Part shown: positions 31,495 to 40,310 of the stretch, in pieces | How positions within the stretch are numbered: the stretch's first letter is position 1 | How the letters are laid out: every line of letters starts with the position of its first letter | Assembly: GCA_035293805.1 (NCBI GenBank) | Contig: DATGMD010000051.1 | Location: forward strand, 62,001-126,000 | DNA from: JAJPHF01 sp035293805 | GTDB lineage: Bacteria; Chloroflexota; UBA6077; JAJPHF01 | Direction: 5' to 3' | Length of the DNA stretch: 64,000 bases | Notes under the pieces: model-generated | The model's database searches: none | What the model was told of the DNA's origin: nothing | Seen by the model: the letters and a program-made list of their open reading frames with translations, nothing else | Translations under genes and position numbers: made by a program

Positions 31495-31956
31495 ATGCAC
31501 CCCGAGGAGAAGCTGCGCGAGCTGGGCCTGACGCTCGAAGCGCCGGGCACCCCCTCGGCCCGCTACGTGCCCGCCGTGCGCACCGGCAACCTGCTGTTCG
31601 TCTCGGGCCACGGCCCGGCGCGCGGCGGCCAGGTCCAGTTCATCGGCAAGGTGGGGCGCGAGTTCACCGTCGAGGAGGGCTACGAGGCCGCGCGCCTGAC
31701 CGCGCTCGCGATCCTGGCCACCGTGAAGGCGCAGCTCGGCGACCTCGGGAAGGTGCGGCGCGTGGTGAAGCTGCTCGGCATGGTGAACTGCACCGAGGAC
31801 TTCACCCGTCCGCCCCAGGTCATCAACGGGGCGTCGGACCTGTTCTGTGAGCTGTGGGGCGAGAGCGGCGCGCACGCCCGCTCGGCGGTCGGCCTCCAGC
31901 AGTTGCCGAACGGCATGGCGGTCGAGATCGAGAGCATCTTCGAGGTCGAAGATTAA
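31495..31956 (+). CDS. RidA/YjgF/endoribonuclease L-PSP family protein
   Basis: A 153-residue member of the RidA superfamily, in the longer branch whose members start with xxPEEKLRELGLTL. Motifs: GNLLFVSGHGP, GYEAARLTALAILATVKAQL, VVKLLGMVNCTEDF and the substrate-binding GAHARSAVG. RidA proteins deaminate reactive enamine/imine intermediates made by PLP enzymes; this branch is less well characterised. The ATG follows GGAGGAG. Confidence 0.87.
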   Translation: MHPEEKLRELGLTLEAPGTPSARYVPAVRTGNLLFVSGHGPARGGQVQFIGKVGREFTVEEGYEAARLTALAILATVKAQLGDLGKVRRVVKLLGMVNCTEDFTRPPQVINGASDLFCELWGESGAHARSAVGLQQLPNGMAVEIESIFEVED

Positions 31957-32092
31957 AGAGAGCGAAGCTGGGCAGGCCGAAGCGCCGGCGCCGACACGGA
32001 CCGTCTCAGGCGGACGCGGAATCCGCCAACAGCATCAAGAGGTTGGGAAACCGTCCCCTACACCTCCCGCTGCGGGACACTCCCACCCCCCT

Positions 32093-33430
32093 GTGGACGA
32101 GGATTGGGAGGGAGGGCACCTTCCAGCCCCTCCGGCGAGGGAGCGCCACGACACCCCCGGGGCGGCGGCCATTCGGGCGCGGATCGCGGCGCGCGGGCCA
32201 ATCACCTTCGCGGCGTTCATGGACCTGGCGCTCTACCAGCCGCGCCACGGCTACTACAGCGCCCTGCGCGCCCCACCGGGGCCGCGGGGCGACTTCTATA
32301 CCAGCCCCGAGACACACCCCGCGTTCGGTGCGCTACTCGCGCGGCAGGCGCTGGAGGTGTGGGAGCGCCTGGGCTGCCCTCGGCCGTTCGTCGTCGAGGA
32401 GTGGGGCGCCGGCAGCGGTCGCCTGGCCACCGACGTCCTGAGCGCCGCGAGTGGTTTCGCGCCTGCCTTCGCCGCCAGCCTCACCTACCAGATCGTCGAG
32501 CGCGGCGCCGCCCTGCGCCGCCTCCAGCGCCGCGCCCTGCGGCCATGGCTCGCCCAGGTCCGCTGGGCAGGGGCTAGGGACTGGGGGACTGGCAACAGGG
32601 GCCGGCGGTCCCCCCCCGCTCCCCAGCCCCTAGGCTCTATCCCCCACCTCGTTCTCGCGAACGAGCTGCTCGACGCCTTCGCCGTTCACCGTGTCGTGCG
32701 GCGGGGCGACGCGCTGCGCGAGCTATACGTGGACGTGGCCGGCGACCGGTTCGTGACCGTGGAGCGCCCGCCCTCGACGCCCGCCCTCGCCGCCTACTTC
32801 GCGCGGCTCGGCCTGCTGCCCCCCGAGGGCGCCATCGCCGAGGTGAGTCTCGGCGCCCTGGCCTGGCTGCGCGCCGTCGCCGCGCGGCTCGCGCGCGGCG
32901 CGGTGCTGCTCTTCGACTACGGCCACCCGGCCGAGGTGCTCTACTCCGCCCGCTACCCGCGCGGCACCTTGCGTGCCTACTACCGCCACGGCGTGGACGA
33001 CAACCCCTACGCCCGCGTGGGCGAGCAAGACCTGACCACCCACGTCGACCTGACGAGCCTCTTGTTGGAGGGGCGCGCGACGGGGCTCGTGCCGCTCGGC
33101 ATCGCCCGCCAGCGCGATTTTCTCCTCCGTCTCGGGCTAGCGGGCTACGAGGCGGCCGTGCGGGCGGCCGGCTTCCCGGCCGCGGAGACGCGCGCCAGCC
33201 TCACGGGGCTGGCGGCGCTGGCCCGGCCGGGCGGGCTGGGCGACTACTGGGTCGTCGGCTTCGGCCGGGGCCTCGCGGGCGCGCTCCACGGCCTGGACGA
33301 GCACGCGCCGCCGCTCGCGGCCGAGCCGTCGCCGACGGCGCTACGCCCGCGCCTCGGCTGGGGCGACGCGAGCGCGCAAAGCGCCCCGCGACGGGGCAAC
33401 CGTCGCGGGGCGCCGTCGTTCCGCGAGTAG
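32093..33430 (+). CDS. MidA/NDUFAF7-like SAM-dependent methyltransferase (DUF185), with a repeat insertion
   Basis: A protein of about 445 residues of the MidA family (protein arginine methyltransferase-like; the human homologue NDUFAF7 modifies a complex I subunit). Motifs: GPITFAAFMDLALYQPRHGY, GDFYTSPETHPAFG, VVEEWGAGSGRLATDVL (SAM), LVLANELLDAFAVHRV and VLLFDYGHPAE. Residues about 160-184 (GARDWGTGNRGRR onward) are encoded by an in-frame palindromic repeat (32571-32645) placed between two core strands. The C-terminal codons overlap a strong hairpin at 33381-33413. The GTG at 32093 is the most plausible start but lacks a good ribosome binding site. Confidence 0.83.
   Translation: MDEDWEGGHLPAPPARERHDTPGAAAIRARIAARGPITFAAFMDLALYQPRHGYYSALRAPPGPRGDFYTSPETHPAFGALLARQALEVWERLGCPRPFVVEEWGAGSGRLATDVLSAASGFAPAFAASLTYQIVERGAALRRLQRRALRPWLAQVRWAGARDWGTGNRGRRSPPAPQPLGSIPHLVLANELLDAFAVHRVVRRGDALRELYVDVAGDRFVTVERPPSTPALAAYFARLGLLPPEGAIAEVSLGALAWLRAVAARLARGAVLLFDYGHPAEVLYSARYPRGTLRAYYRHGVDDNPYARVGEQDLTTHVDLTSLLLEGRATGLVPLGIARQRDFLLRLGLAGYEAAVRAAGFPAAETRASLTGLAALARPGGLGDYWVVGFGRGLAGALHGLDEHAPPLAAEPSPTALRPRLGWGDASAQSAPRRGNRRGAPSFRE
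32571..32645. repeat. Palindromic repeat inserted in the methyltransferase gene
   Basis: GGGGCTAGGGACTGGGGGA near 32571 pairs with CCCCAGCCCCTAGGCTCTAT near 32621. Same family as 28452-28530. The insertion is in frame and adds about 25 residues. Confidence 0.7.
33381..33413 (+). terminator. Hairpin at the end of the methyltransferase gene
   Basis: A perfect 14-base-pair stem (33381-33394 with 33400-33413), loop GGCAA. It lies inside the last 17 codons, so the terminator and coding sequence overlap. Confidence 0.65.
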
Positions 33431-33460
33431 CCCGGGGCAGCGGGGCGCGACCGACTGCCT

Positions 33461-33598
33461 TCAGGCGGCCTCGGCCATCCGCGTCGTCGCGGCGACCGGG
33501 GCGCTCTCGGCCTGCGAGGCATCGGGGAGCACCATCCAGCCGATGACCAGGGCGGCAAACGCGACGAGCGCGACCAGAAGCATCATCACATCGGCCAT
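33461..33598 (-). CDS. 45-residue single-helix membrane protein
   Basis: A small gene encoding MADVMMLLVALVAFAALVIG followed by WMVLPDASQAESAP. It has one N-terminal transmembrane helix and a short polar tail. The ATG is preceded by GGAGGAAG at good spacing. I do not recognise the family. Small one-helix proteins often tune a larger membrane complex; the partner is unknown. It converges with the methyltransferase. Confidence 0.6.
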   Translation of the reverse strand: MADVMMLLVALVAFAALVIGWMVLPDASQAESAPVAATTRMAEAA

Positions 33599-34032
33599 CG
33601 GGCTTCCTCCACAGCGCTAGCTGGCTCACTCATAGACTACCCTCGTGGCGCCGTGCGAGCATTAGGCAGCTCATACGAACCTTGTGCTTGATCCGTCATG
33701 CAGACTGCATGAGCCCTGTCGGATATCCTGTAGCGGACGCGGCGGCTAGAGCAGCTTTTACATGGCTTGAGCCTGGCGGGCCGCGGCCGGTCCGTAGCGC
33801 GGGTTGCTTGTCGCCCGCGGCGGCCGTCGAGGCCGCAACCCCGGCGCCGTGGCTCAATGGTCATACAAGCCGCTATAGCCTCCGGGCGTTTCGCTCAAGA
33901 TTGCCGACCGCCCAACTAGCGGCGGCGAGGCCGCCTGCTGGATGATAGTTGACAGGAGAAATCACAGACGCGCATCATTACGCGCGGCGGCCGCCCGGCC
34001 GGCCGCCTGCAGGCGGGAGGGCACGGGGCAAG
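33599..34032. other. Intergenic region with an inverted repeat at 33696-33712
   Basis: It holds the interrupted palindrome TCATGCA-GAC-TGCATGA (33696-33712) in a lower-GC patch, and a TTGACA at about 33948 that could serve the peptidase gene. No gene is supported. Confidence 0.5.
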
Positions 34033-35490
34033 ATGATCAGGGCCCTGCTCGCGGCGCTACTGCTCGTCGGCCTGGCGCCGAGCCTGGCGGCCGCACGCGT
34101 CGCGCCGGCACCGCGAACCGCCTCGGCGCTGGTCACGGCCGTCCCTCATGCCCCGGGAGCGCCCGCGCTCGTCCTGCCCGCGGCCCCCCTCGGCCAGACC
34201 CTCTCGAATGACGAGTCGCGCGCGGTGGAGAGCGCCCGCGACGGCCGCTACGGCGAGGCCATCGCCCTCACCACTCAGCTCATCGACAGCCAGCCGGACC
34301 GACTCAATTCGCGCCTCATCCGCGCCATGTCCTATTACTATTCCGCTCAACTTCCGGACGCGCTGGCCGACCTGGACTACACGCTCGATCGCGTCGAGGA
34401 CGGCACGGGCCGCACGCTCCGGGCGCTCGTCCACCTGGAGCTAGGCGACTACGCCTCCGCCGTGGCCGACGCGCTCGCCGCGCTGAACACCCCCGACGTG
34501 CCCGTGGAGAACCTGGGCGCCGCCTACCTCACCGTGGGCCGCGTGCTCCTGGCGCGCGGCCAGCTGCAGGAAGCCGGCGCCTACTTCCAGCAGGTGCTCG
34601 ACCTCCCCGACACGCCGAACGCTCGCACGGCGCGCGTCGCGCTGGAGCTGCTGAGCGCCCTGCCGCCCGCCCCGGATGGGCTGACGCCTCGTGACGCCGG
34701 CAACGGCTACCAGACCCTGCGCCTGCCGGGACGGCAGGTGCAGTTCCAGGGCGACGACGGCGTCACCGCGGCCGGCGCCGCCAGCCTGGCCGGCCTGCTC
34801 GACACGCGGCTCAGCGCCATCGCGGCCCTGACGGGCACGAGCTACGACGGGCCGGTGCAGCTGGTGGTCTACAAGTCGGGCTGGCAGCTAGAGCAGGCGC
34901 TCGGCGGGCACTACCGCGGGCCGGGCCTGAGCCGCGCCTTGCGGCAGGGCGTGCGTGGCGCCGACGGCACCTGGCGGCAGTACGTCCACGTCGCCGCCAC
35001 CGATCCGTCGCTGCTGTTCGACCTCACCCACGAGGCGGTCCATCTCGTGCAGTCCGCGGTCGGCCTGGACGATACGTTCGGCAGCGTGCCCGCCTGGCTG
35101 ATCGAGGGCCACGCCGAGCACGTCGCCCTCACGACCCTACAGGACGCGGCGCCGGCGAGTGCAGGGCTACGGATCACGCAGCGCAACGCCGGCGTGGCCG
35201 CGGCCGCGCGCGCCGGGCGGTTGCTGCCGCTTCGCAGCCTGGCGAGCTTCGCCGATTGGGGCAGCGCGCAGGCGCGCGACGCCGAGCAGACCTACGGCCA
35301 GGCCCTCTACGCGGCGGCGCTCCTCGACGGGCGCTACGGCTTCGACACCGCGCTGCAATTGCTCGCGGCCGTACACGACGGCGCCCAGTTCGACGCCGCC
35401 TTCCTCGCTACGACCGGCGTCCCCCTCGACGCCTTCTCCGCCGACGCCCTCGCTTACACCCAGTCCCAGGCGCTGACCCCTGAGCCCTGA
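34033..35490 (+). CDS. Secreted TPR protein with gluzincin metallopeptidase (peptidase MA-like) domain
   Basis: A 485-residue protein with a signal peptide (residues 1-22). Tetratricopeptide-like helices span about 60-210 (DGRYGEAIALTTQLIDSQPD, DYASAVADALAALNTPD, GQLQEAGAYFQQVLDL). The peptidase domain spans about 225-470 and carries zinc motif HEAVH (333-337) with the third ligand in WLIEGHAEH (Glu358). It should act outside the cytoplasmic membrane. The ATG follows GGGAGGG. The last residues come from a CTGAGCCCTGAGC-type repeat that supplies the stop. The substrate is unknown. Confidence 0.83.
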   Translation: MIRALLAALLLVGLAPSLAAARVAPAPRTASALVTAVPHAPGAPALVLPAAPLGQTLSNDESRAVESARDGRYGEAIALTTQLIDSQPDRLNSRLIRAMSYYYSAQLPDALADLDYTLDRVEDGTGRTLRALVHLELGDYASAVADALAALNTPDVPVENLGAAYLTVGRVLLARGQLQEAGAYFQQVLDLPDTPNARTARVALELLSALPPAPDGLTPRDAGNGYQTLRLPGRQVQFQGDDGVTAAGAASLAGLLDTRLSAIAALTGTSYDGPVQLVVYKSGWQLEQALGGHYRGPGLSRALRQGVRGADGTWRQYVHVAATDPSLLFDLTHEAVHLVQSAVGLDDTFGSVPAWLIEGHAEHVALTTLQDAAPASAGLRITQRNAGVAAAARAGRLLPLRSLASFADWGSAQARDAEQTYGQALYAAALLDGRYGFDTALQLLAAVHDGAQFDAAFLATTGVPLDAFSADALAYTQSQALTPEP

Positions 35491-35553
35491 GCGCTGTGTC
35501 GAACCCCGCCCGCGAGTTGCTCGCCACGCGAGCGGCCGGCACTCCGCACTCCG

Positions 35554-36351
35554 TCACTGCCCGATCTGGAACGGGTCCGCGAGCCGGCGCAGCATGGCCA
35601 CGGCTGCCAGCGCGGCCAACCAGCTCGTCTTCGGGTTCTCGGGCGTCGGCAGGTTGCTGAGGTTCACTTCCAGCGTGCCGAAGCCGCCCCTGACGCGGAC
35701 GCTGTGCTGGTTCGTCGTCGCGGCAGGGTCGGCCACCACGCGCACTTTCGTCTTGTGCGGCCCGATGCCGGCCAGGCTGAGCACGGCGGCCACGTTTACG
35801 TTCTGCGGGAAATAGCCCACCGCCTCGGCTGCCGGTCCCTCGTAGACGACCGTCGGCCCGCTGATGGCGTCCCAGTCGACCGGGTGGGTGTCGAAATACG
35901 CGGCGCCCTGGAGCGCGACCGGTGGCTTGGTGCTGACCAGCTCGACCGACTCTAGGCCCGACAGCAGCCCCGCCTTCACCGCGTCCAGGCCGCCCAGCGC
36001 GCCCGAGGGAATGTACACGCGGCGCCCCACGCGGCGGGCCGTGTCACGCAGCCGCTCGGCGAACGCCTCGTCGGCCAGCGCCCCCACGCTCATCACCATC
36101 ACGTCCAGCCCCGCTTCGAGCATCGGGACGGCGTACTCGCGCGCCGCCGCCTGCGCCGCCGCCTCGACCACCAGGTCCAGCCCGTAGCTCGGCAGGCTGC
36201 GCACGTCGGTCGTGTAGGGCAGCCCGTCGAGGGTCAGGCCTGGCACGATGTCGCCCACCACCACCACCTCGTGGTCGCCCGCTTTGCCCGCGCGCACGGC
36301 CTCGATCAGGTAGCGCCCGATGGCTCCCGCGCCAATCACGCCGATTCGCAT
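35554..36351 (-). CDS. nadX: L-aspartate dehydrogenase
   Basis: A 265-residue NAD(P)-dependent aspartate dehydrogenase. Residues 1-130 form a Rossmann fold with GAGAIG (7-12). The C-terminal aspartate dehydrogenase domain has VYIPSGALGGLDAVKAGL, the substrate-loop STKPP and NVNVAAVLSLAGIGPHKTKVR. It makes iminoaspartate from aspartate for NAD biosynthesis in bacteria lacking NadB. nadA and nadC are not in the window. The ATG has GGAAGGAGG. It is divergent from accDA, with a palindromic operator candidate at 36456-36475. Confidence 0.9.
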   Translation of the reverse strand: MRIGVIGAGAIGRYLIEAVRAGKAGDHEVVVVGDIVPGLTLDGLPYTTDVRSLPSYGLDLVVEAAAQAAAREYAVPMLEAGLDVMVMSVGALADEAFAERLRDTARRVGRRVYIPSGALGGLDAVKAGLLSGLESVELVSTKPPVALQGAAYFDTHPVDWDAISGPTVVYEGPAAEAVGYFPQNVNVAAVLSLAGIGPHKTKVRVVADPAATTNQHSVRVRGGFGTLEVNLSNLPTPENPKTSWLAALAAVAMLRRLADPFQIGQ

Positions 36352-36455
36352 GCCGGCCCTCCTTCCGCCGCACGGGCGGGCGGAGCCGGCCGTCCCGGCA
36401 GGGTGCCGGGCGCGGCTTGACCGGGCCCGCGCCGCTCGCTCACACTCTTTGACAC

Positions 36456-36475
36456 AATTGGGATCATACCCAATT
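36456..36475. promoter_or_regulatory. Inverted repeat over the nadX -10 region
   Basis: AATTGGG-ATCATA-CCCAATT. On the minus strand the central six bases read TATGAT, a good -10 for nadX about 105 bases upstream of its ATG. On the plus strand TTGACA (36449-36454) abuts it. A repressor bound here would cover the -10 directly. Confidence 0.6.
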
Positions 36476-36626
36476 TGGCGCGCCGCTCTCGCGCGCCGTA
36501 AAGTGGGGATAGCGGACGCGTGTTCTAAGCAGCGACCGGGCGTGGCGGCGGGCCAGGTCCCGCCGGGCTACCGGGAAGGGCCGGGCAGTGCGGCCCGGCC
36601 CCGTATCCCCTCGACGAGGAGGGATC

Positions 36627-38621
36627 GTGCGCAACATCGCTGACCTGTTCGGGGACCGCCGGACGCGGCGCCCCCCGGCGCTCCCCGAGCCGGCGCCGCT
36701 CGCCGCCTGTCCGCGCTGTGGTGAGGCGCTCGCGGGCGCCGAGCTGTACGATCGCCTGCGCGTCTGCCCCCACTGCCGCCGCCACTTCACCCTGGGCGCC
36801 CGCGAGCGCATCGCCGCGCTCGCCGATCCGGGCTCGTTCCGCGAAACCCACCCCGAGATGATCTCCGTCGACCCGCTGGAGTTCCGCGACCGCCTCCCCT
36901 ACCGCGACCGCTTGCTCGACGCCCAGTCGCGCACGGGGCTGAGCGAGGCCGCGGTGACCGGCACGCTGCGCATCGGCGGGCGGCCGGCGGTCGTCGCGGT
37001 GCTCGATTTCGAGTTCCTGGGCGGCAGCATGGGCTCGGTCGTCGGCGAGAAGGTGGCGCTCGCCTTCGAGCTGGCCGTGAAGCATCACCTGCCGATGATC
37101 ACGATCGTCGGCAGCGGCGGCGCGCGCATGCAAGAGGGCATCCTGTCGCTGATGCAGATGGCCAAGACGGCCGCGGCCGTGGCGCGCTTGCACGCCGCCC
37201 GACTGCCGTACGTCTCGGTGCTCACCCACCCCACGACCGGCGGCGTCTTCGCCAGCTTTGCCAGCCTGGGCGACGTGACGCTCGCCGAGCCCGGCGCGCT
37301 CATCGGCTTCGCGGGCCCCCGCGTGCTGGAGCAGACCGGCGTCGCCCGCAAGGACGACGCCGCGCGCGCCGGCCGGGACGGCGCCGACACGCCGCTCGCC
37401 GCGGAGGCGGCGCCCGCCGCGCCGCCTCCTGCCGAGGCGCCGGCACAGGGCTCTGCGCCGCCGCCTCCCGTCGTCCAGGCGCGCTTGGAGACGCCCCCGC
37501 CGCCGGCCGCCAGCACGCCCCCGCCCGCGCCGCCCGCCGAGCGCTCGCACAGCGCCGAGTTCCTGCTGGCCCACGGGATGCTGGACGCCGTGGTCGACCG
37601 CACGCGGCTGCGCGAAGTGCTGGCCAGCCTGCTGGGCTATCTCAGCCCCGAGTACCGGCTGAGCCGCGGCCGCGAGCACGAGATCGTCTCCGCCGGCTGG
37701 CGCGGGTCCGCGTGGGACACCGTCCAGCTCGCGCGCCACGCCGCGCGGCCCACCGCGCTCGACTACATCCACCGGCTGATGCCCGACTTCCTCGAGCTGC
37801 ACGGCGACCGGCTCTTTGGCGACGATCCGGCGGTCATCATCGGCCTGGGCGACCTGGCCGGCATTCCCGTGGCCGTGATCGGCCAGGAGCGCGATCCCGA
37901 CGACCCCGAGCGCCACGGTGGCCGCGCGCGCCCCGAGGGCTATCGCAAGGCCGACCGCATGATGCGCCTGGCGGCGAAGTTCCACTTGCCGCTGCTCACG
38001 TTCATCGACACGCCGGGTGCCGAGGCGGGTGTCGAGTCGGAGGCGCGGGGCCTGGCCTCCGCGATGGCCACCTGTCTCGCCCGCATGTCGCGGCTCCCGG
38101 TGCCGACCGTCGCCGCGGTCATCGGCGAGGGCGGCAGCGGCGGCGCGCTCGCCTTCGGCGTGGCCGATCGCGTGCTCATGCAGGAGCACGCCATCTACTC
38201 GGTGATCTCGCCGGAGGGCGCGTCGGCCATCCTCTTCCGCGACGCGGCGCTGGCACCCGATCTCGCGCCCTCGCTGCGCCTCACCGCGCCCGACCTGCGC
38301 GAGCTAGGCGTGATCGACGCGATCGTGCCCGAGCCGACCGGCGGCGCTCACCTCGATCCCGACGCCGCCGCCCGCTACCTGAAGGACGCTATCCTGCACG
38401 AGTTGATCGGCCTGCAAGAGGTGCCGCCCGCCCGCCTGGTGCGTCAGCGCTACGCGCGCTACCGCGGCATTGGCGCCTACACCTCGCGCCGGCGGGCGGC
38501 CTTCGCGCGCCATCTCACGCAGGTGCAGGACCACCTCCAGCGCACCGTGGACCTCCTGCGCGAGCGGCTGCCCCACGGCCGCGCCCCCGCTGCTCCGCCG
38601 GAGCCCGAGGCGCAATCGTGA
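36627..38621 (+). CDS. accDA: Acetyl-CoA carboxylase carboxyltransferase, fused beta-alpha (AccD-AccA)
   Basis: A 664-residue fusion of the two carboxyltransferase subunits, which transfer CO2 from biotin to acetyl-CoA to make malonyl-CoA. The AccD part (1-330) has the zinc finger (Cys28, Cys31, Cys47, Cys50), GGSMGSVVGEK and GSGGARMQEG. The AccA part (345-650) has FLELHGDRLFGDDPA, FIDTPGAEAGVESE and GEGGSGGALAFGVADRV. Between RVLEQTG and EFLLAHGMLD, where E. coli AccD has about 12 residues, lies a Pro/Ala-rich insertion of about 70 residues (239-308). The GTG follows GAGGAGGG. The stop overlaps the next GTG (GTGA). Confidence 0.93.
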   Translation: MRNIADLFGDRRTRRPPALPEPAPLAACPRCGEALAGAELYDRLRVCPHCRRHFTLGARERIAALADPGSFRETHPEMISVDPLEFRDRLPYRDRLLDAQSRTGLSEAAVTGTLRIGGRPAVVAVLDFEFLGGSMGSVVGEKVALAFELAVKHHLPMITIVGSGGARMQEGILSLMQMAKTAAAVARLHAARLPYVSVLTHPTTGGVFASFASLGDVTLAEPGALIGFAGPRVLEQTGVARKDDAARAGRDGADTPLAAEAAPAAPPPAEAPAQGSAPPPPVVQARLETPPPPAASTPPPAPPAERSHSAEFLLAHGMLDAVVDRTRLREVLASLLGYLSPEYRLSRGREHEIVSAGWRGSAWDTVQLARHAARPTALDYIHRLMPDFLELHGDRLFGDDPAVIIGLGDLAGIPVAVIGQERDPDDPERHGGRARPEGYRKADRMMRLAAKFHLPLLTFIDTPGAEAGVESEARGLASAMATCLARMSRLPVPTVAAVIGEGGSGGALAFGVADRVLMQEHAIYSVISPEGASAILFRDAALAPDLAPSLRLTAPDLRELGVIDAIVPEPTGGAHLDPDAAARYLKDAILHELIGLQEVPPARLVRQRYARYRGIGAYTSRRRAAFARHLTQVQDHLQRTVDLLRERLPHGRAPAAPPEPEAQS

Positions 38622-39850
38622 GCGCCCACGACCCCACTCAGCCCTCAGCACTCGGCGCTCAGCACCCCGGTGGCCCGCTCGCCGGCGTGATCGTCGTGGA
38701 CCTGACCCGCGCCCTGGCCGGGCCCTACTGCACGCTGATGCTCGGCGACCTCGGCGCCGACGTGCTGAAGGTCGAGGCGCCGGAGGGCGACGAGTCCCGC
38801 ACCTGGGGCCCCCCCTTCGTCAACGGCGAGACCAGCTACTTCATGACCGTCAACCGCAACAAGCGGTCGATGACGCTCAACCTCAAGGCGCCGCGCGGCC
38901 TCGAAGTGCTGGAGCGGCTCGTGCAGGCCGCCGACGTGCTGGTCGAGAACTTTCGCCCCGGCACGCTCGCCCGCCTGGGGCTGAGCCCCGAGGCCGCCCT
39001 CGCGCTCAACCCGCGGCTCGTCTACTGCGCGATCACCGGCTTCGGCCAGGACGGCCCGCGCCGCGACCAGCCCGCCTACGACCAGATCTTGCAGGGCATG
39101 GGCGGCGTGATGAGCCTCACAGGGCCGCCCGACGGCGGCCCGAACAAGGCGGGCATCCCGATCGCCGACCTGGCGGCCGGCATGTTCGCGGCCTACGCCG
39201 TCGCCGCCGCGCTCTACGAGCGCTCGCGCTCGGGCCAGGGCCAGTTCGTCGACACGTCGATGCTCGGCGGCCAGGTCGCGCTGCTCTCGTACCAGGCCGG
39301 TGCCTACTTCGCCACCGGCCGCCCCCCCGGCCGCGCGGGCAACCGCCACTCCCAGATCGCCCCCTACGAGACGTTCGCCACGGCCGATGGCCACGCGAAC
39401 CTCGCCGTGGCCAACGACGCCCTGTGGGGGCGCTTCTGCGAGGCGCTCGGGCTTGCGGACCTGCGCCACGACCCCCGCTTCGCCACCAACGGCGACCGCG
39501 TCACGAACCGCGCGGCGCTCGTCGCCGTGATCGGGCCGCGCCTCCGCGAGCTAACGACCGACGAGGTGCTCGCCCGCCTCCAGCCGGCCGGCGTGCCCTG
39601 CGGCCCGATCTACGATCTCGCCCAGGTCTTCGCCGATCCCCAGGTCGAGCACCTCGGCCTCAAGCCCACCGTGCAGCACCCGCGCGCCGGCGAGTGGCCG
39701 ATGCCCGGCCTGCCCTATCGCCTGTCGCGCACCCTCGGCGGCGTGCGCCTCCCCGCGCCCCTCCTCGGCGAGCACACCGACGCCGTCCTCGCCGCCCTCG
39801 GCTACCCGCCCGCCGACGTCGCCGCCCTCCACGCCGCCGGCACCGTCTGA
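38618..39850 (+). CDS. CoA transferase family III (CaiB/BaiF type)
   Basis: A 410-residue class III CoA transferase. Motifs: VIVVDLTRALAGPYCTLMLG, DLGADVLKVEAPEGDESRTW, FMTVNRNKRSMTLNLK, the nucleophilic aspartate in QPAYDQILQGMGG (Asp155) and GHANLAVANDALW. It would move CoA between an acyl-CoA donor and a carboxylic acid; substrates are unknown. Start GTG overlaps the accDA stop by four bases. The first 20 residues (VSAHDPTQPSALGAQHP) are partly encoded by a CAGCACTCGGCGCTCAGCAC repeat. Coupling to accDA suggests acyl-CoA metabolism. Confidence 0.9.
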   Translation: MSAHDPTQPSALGAQHPGGPLAGVIVVDLTRALAGPYCTLMLGDLGADVLKVEAPEGDESRTWGPPFVNGETSYFMTVNRNKRSMTLNLKAPRGLEVLERLVQAADVLVENFRPGTLARLGLSPEAALALNPRLVYCAITGFGQDGPRRDQPAYDQILQGMGGVMSLTGPPDGGPNKAGIPIADLAAGMFAAYAVAAALYERSRSGQGQFVDTSMLGGQVALLSYQAGAYFATGRPPGRAGNRHSQIAPYETFATADGHANLAVANDALWGRFCEALGLADLRHDPRFATNGDRVTNRAALVAVIGPRLRELTTDEVLARLQPAGVPCGPIYDLAQVFADPQVEHLGLKPTVQHPRAGEWPMPGLPYRLSRTLGGVRLPAPLLGEHTDAVLAALGYPPADVAALHAAGTV

Positions 39851-39914
39851 TGCGCAGCTTTTCCGACCAGTAATCCCGGCCTTCGAGGGCGAGAGCGGCA
39901 ACCTGCCGCCGGGT

Positions 39915-40310
39915 GTGTGGGAGGCTACCTGGGAGGAATTCGCCTCGCGGTTTGCTTTCACGGACCGGCGCCGCGCACTGCTCGGCGGGCTTCGAGCAGC
40001 CTTGTTGGAGCTACAAGCAGCCGGCTGTAGTCGGGCCTACATCAATGGCAGTTTCGTGACCGCCAAGGCAGAGCCGAACGACTTCGACGGCTGCTGGGAG
40101 GGTGAGGGGGTGGACCTCGATCGCCTCGATCCGGTGTTGCAGGATATGGTACCGCCGCGCGCCGCGCAGAAAGCTAAGTACGGCGGGGAGATGTTTGAGG
40201 TAGACTCAAGCGTAGGTGGATGGCGCACGGCAATGTTGTATTTCTTTCAGAGTGACCGCCGCGGCCGGCCGAAAGGGATTGTTGCGATTGATCTGGGAAC
40301 GCTGACATGA
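39915..40310 (+). CDS. DUF6932-like protein (toxin-antitoxin-type pair, first gene), start unclear
   Basis: 131 codons from a GTG at 39915. Family members start a little earlier with a (M)IPAFxxxGNLPPG segment, then xWEEF. Here that segment is present (39870-39914, reading VIPAFEGESGNLPPG) but its first codon is GTA, and no ATG, GTG or TTG lies in frame between it and the CoA-transferase stop. The gene may have lost its start or initiate at 39915. The body (GLRAALLELQAAGC, YINGSFVTAKAEPNDFDGCW) recalls nucleotidyltransferase-like folds; GS...DxD fits. The downstream gene overlaps by ATGA. Function unknown; a toxin-antitoxin-like unit is plausible. Confidence 0.6.
   Translation: MWEATWEEFASRFAFTDRRRALLGGLRAALLELQAAGCSRAYINGSFVTAKAEPNDFDGCWEGEGVDLDRLDPVLQDMVPPRAAQKAKYGGEMFEVDSSVGGWRTAMLYFFQSDRRGRPKGIVAIDLGTLT

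Noticed and set aside
33637..33864. 75-codon minus-strand frame
   Set aside because: No ribosome binding site and no recognisable sequence; it overlaps the inverted repeat at 33696-33712.
33846..33930. tRNA-like stretch (GCGCCGTGGCTCAATGGTCA...)
   Set aside because: It recalls the 5' half of a tRNA D arm but there is no anticodon stem, no T loop (GGTTCGA) and no acceptor closure.
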